This document shows, piece by piece, positions 62,761 through 64,000 of a stretch of 64,000 nt of DNA (position 1 is its first letter; each line of letters begins with the position of its first letter). The notes beneath the pieces are model-generated. The model was not told the origin of the DNA. It did not search any database and saw nothing but the letters and a program-made list of their open reading frames with translations. This DNA comes from Trichomonas vaginalis G3. Taxonomy: Eukaryota; Parabasalia; Trichomonadida; Trichomonadidae. The stretch lies in assembly GCF_026262505.1 (NCBI RefSeq), contig NC_067203.1, positions 14,148,392 to 14,212,391 on the forward strand. Reading direction: 5' to 3'. Position numbers and translations under genes: made by a program.

Positions 62761-62790
62761 CGTATGAAAACATAGCGCAAAAATAAACTT

Positions 62791-62838
62791 AGGGTAGAAG
62801 GTTAGATCTAACCTCATTTCTAACCTCTTTTCTACCCT
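62791..62838. terminator. Inverted repeat between convergent genes
   Basis: AGGGTAGAA...GGTTAGA at 62791-62808 pairs with TCTAACC...TTCTACCCT at 62819-62838, and a shorter GGTTAGATCTAACC palindrome lies inside. The position just beyond the 3' end of the leftward gene suggests a 3'-end or boundary structure. The function is inferred. Confidence 0.4.
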
Positions 62839-62845
62839 GTTGAAT

Positions 62846-63373
62846 TCATTGCTTTATAACTCTCTTCCTTGGTTTCTTTTTAGTTGCTTTCTTAACATCT
62901 GTCTCCAACTTGACTGTCTTTCTTCTTCGTCCATAATGATACCAATTACTTCCACCAGTCAATGGGTCAAATGGTCGTTCATAAGGGTTTCCATACATTC
63001 CATAAGGTCCGTATGGATAAACCGCTGGTGGAGAAGAAACATTTTCTTTAGTTCCATCGACTCTATTTAAATGCATTGTTTCACCTTTCATCTGGTCATT
63101 AAAGTCTTTTGCGTGTTTTGCAAACTCATCGTCCTTTCCTAAAGCATTTTCTGACTCAGTCGCAACCAAATTGGATGCTTTATTTATGAGCCCTATTTTA
63201 TTTAATCTTAACTTCTTTGCAACCCAGCCTCCAATCTTCCCTTTATTTGCATCTAATGTCTTCGAAACCCTTCCTCCACTCATTTTATTTACTGCGTCAT
63301 AAGCTCCAAGTGCTTTTGCTCCAAATGCTAATGCTTTTGTTCCCATTGCGCCTAAAGCTGCCCAAGCTACCAT
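62846..63373 (-). CDS. Maverick small basic protein, possible virion-like component
   Basis: Predicted 175 residues. A hydrophobic Ala/Gly-rich N-terminus (AWAALGAMGTKALAFGAKALGAY) is followed by a Gly/Lys part, then a Tyr/Pro/Gly stretch (PPAVYPYGPYGMYGNPYERPF). The C-terminus is strongly basic (YGRRRKTVK...KKATKKKPRKRVIK). The amphipathic N-terminus with a basic tail resembles small membrane-lytic or DNA-condensing minor proteins of adenovirus-like elements and the conserved unknown 'PX'-type Maverick gene; this is a resemblance, not an identification. The start is an ATG. It is co-directional with the next two genes. Confidence 0.5.
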   Translation of the reverse strand: MVAWAALGAMGTKALAFGAKALGAYDAVNKMSGGRVSKTLDANKGKIGGWVAKKLRLNKIGLINKASNLVATESENALGKDDEFAKHAKDFNDQMKGETMHLNRVDGTKENVSSPPAVYPYGPYGMYGNPYERPFDPLTGGSNWYHYGRRRKTVKLETDVKKATKKKPRKRVIKQ

Positions 63374-63404
63374 TTACACCATATTAAATCATCTCTCTTC
63401 AATA

Positions 63405-63596
63405 TTATCTCATAAAAGTTCTCTTACTGGAGAAAGTCAATGAAACATAAGCGTTCTCACGGGCTTCGCCCTCACCGCTTTGCGGTCTATCTAACTTCTT
63501 TCTTATATCATCTATACGCTTCAAAATGTCTGAACAATTGCTAACATCTTCTACAACAGTTATTTCATCATGAATGACCTTCAAGAACAAGCTCAT
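63405..63596 (-). CDS. Small Maverick ORF, unknown
   Basis: Predicted 63 residues (MSLFLKVIHDEITVVEDVSNCSDILKRIDDIRKKLD then a polar, Gly/Glu tail). It begins with ATG immediately after the stop codon of the upstream gene (TAA directly followed by ATG), a spacing typical of compact virus-like elements. The helical N-terminal part looks protein-like and the tail less so. I see no known domain. Confidence 0.4.
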   Translation of the reverse strand: MSLFLKVIHDEITVVEDVSNCSDILKRIDDIRKKLDRPQSGEGEARENAYVSLTFSSKRTFMR

Positions 63597-63989
63597 TTAA
63601 TATGCTATTAAAATCATCTCAATAATGAGTCCATCCTTTCCGTCTTTAGGTAGCACAACATCTTTCATTGAAGAAGGTTCGACAAGTCTTATGTTAAACT
63701 TACTGACAAAGTTTGTTATACTATAATGCTTCGGCGGCGAATACATGTAGTTTGAAAGACATAATATAGATTCTTCAGCAAATTCACTTATACTGGATTT
63801 TATAACAATGTTCTCACGAGACCAAATGCCACCAATTGACAATCTTGTAAGCAATCCTGCTGAACCTTCTACTGTAAACGTCGATGGTAACATTCCACGA
63901 AGGTCATCTATTGACATCGTTGAGTCACTGTATTTAAATATTTTCTTAAAGCAATCGTCATTATCTAACCATGCAATAGCTTTGAAGTT
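63597..63989 (-). CDS. Maverick protein, partial or start uncertain
   Basis: From the ATG ending at 63917 there are 106 residues (MSIDDLRGMLPSTFTVEGSAGLLTRLSIGG...), beta-rich, ending ...GLIIEMILIAY. The same frame stays open and protein-like upstream (KAIAWLDNDDCFKKIFKYSDST) to a TGA at 63990-63992, with no other ATG. So the gene may begin outside the window with a break near 63990, or the ATG at 63917 is the true start. The fold could be that of a minor capsid or tail-like protein, but I cannot name it. Confidence 0.45.
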   Translation of the reverse strand, partial: NFKAIAWLDNDDCFKKIFKYSDSTMSIDDLRGMLPSTFTVEGSAGLLTRLSIGGIWSRENIVIKSSISEFAEESILCLSNYMYSPPKHYSITNFVSKFNIRLVEPSSMKDVVLPKDGKDGLIIEMILIAY

Positions 63990-64000
63990 TCATTCGAATA

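Larger units (their letters stand above)
59647..64000. mobile_element. Maverick/Polinton-like element, left part (continues past the window)
   Basis: The element is inferred from three things together: a large tandem array at its left side, a rightward c-integrase-type gene, and a block of small closely packed leftward genes entering from the right edge. Mavericks are 15-25 kb virus-like self-synthesising DNA transposons abundant in trichomonad genomes, and their terminal repeats often hold tandem repeats. The polymerase, ATPase, protease and capsid genes that would prove it are not in the window. The exact left end and its target duplication cannot be placed. Confidence 0.62.

Noticed and set aside
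62557..62775. 72-codon TNV-repeat frame
   Set aside because: It is a translation of a 12-bp tandem repeat without other coding signs.

Overview
The window looks like a trichomonad (parabasalid) nuclear contig, most likely Tritrichomonas or a close relative. The evidence is AT-rich DNA, almost intronless genes with very short 5' leaders, a two-repeat Myb factor, ankyrin/coiled-coil proteins, chlamydial-Pmp-like surface proteins, leishmanolysin (GP63-like, M8) metallopeptidases, and a Maverick/Polinton-type integrase. One gene carries an intron with the exact trichomonad splice signals (GTATGT ... ACTAACACACAG). The genus is an inference; no marker gene proves it.

Layout. 0-6 kb: a GRIP-domain golgin, a small membrane protein, a 71-bp perfect hairpin, a TA-flanked inverted-repeat element, ribosomal protein uL22/RPL17 and a membrane P-loop ATPase. 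6-11.8 kb: mostly non-coding AT-rich DNA around one R2R3 Myb gene. 11.8-17 kb: a Vps8-like propeller/RING protein and a spliced gene of possible DNA-binding function. 18-29 kb: a frameshifted ankyrin/coiled-coil gene, a 344-bp Tc1/mariner-like MITE, an acidic coiled-coil protein, a protein O-mannosyltransferase without MIR domains, a second ankyrin/coiled-coil protein and a CSN1/Rpn7-like PCI protein. 30-36 kb: a Ser/Thr/Glu-repeat surface protein and a dead GP63-like gene. 36.5-44 kb: a Polo-like kinase, two tRNA-Asp genes in a perfect 172-bp inverted repeat, a second propeller/solenoid/zinc protein and a Pmp-like surface protein. 44-53 kb: a LysM/C39-peptidase-like gene, a truncated beta-helix gene, an intact GP63-like gene, RPL29 (58 aa), a type II membrane protein and two small inverted-repeat elements. 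53-59 kb: a formin pseudogene, a UVRAG/Vps38-like protein and a proline-rich WH2-like actin protein. 59.6-64 kb: a tandem array of about 121-bp units, then a Maverick-like element running off the right edge.

Functional themes are membrane traffic (golgin, Vps8-like, UVRAG-like, second propeller protein), surface architecture (repeat protein, Pmp-like protein, GP63), actin remodelling (formin, WH2) and cell-cycle or regulated proteolysis (PLK, CSN1/Rpn7). Genes lie on both strands and appear to be transcribed singly. TCACTTTT or its reverse complement lies just upstream of several starts, and about half the stop codons sit inside TAAA, the known T. vaginalis polyadenylation signal.

Several annotated starts here are the first ATG of the open frame, because the longest frame opens on TTG or GTG. 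Decay is common: two genes carry in-frame stops, two have single-base frameshifts, one lacks its 5' end and the integrase has two compensating indels. Some of these may be assembly errors.
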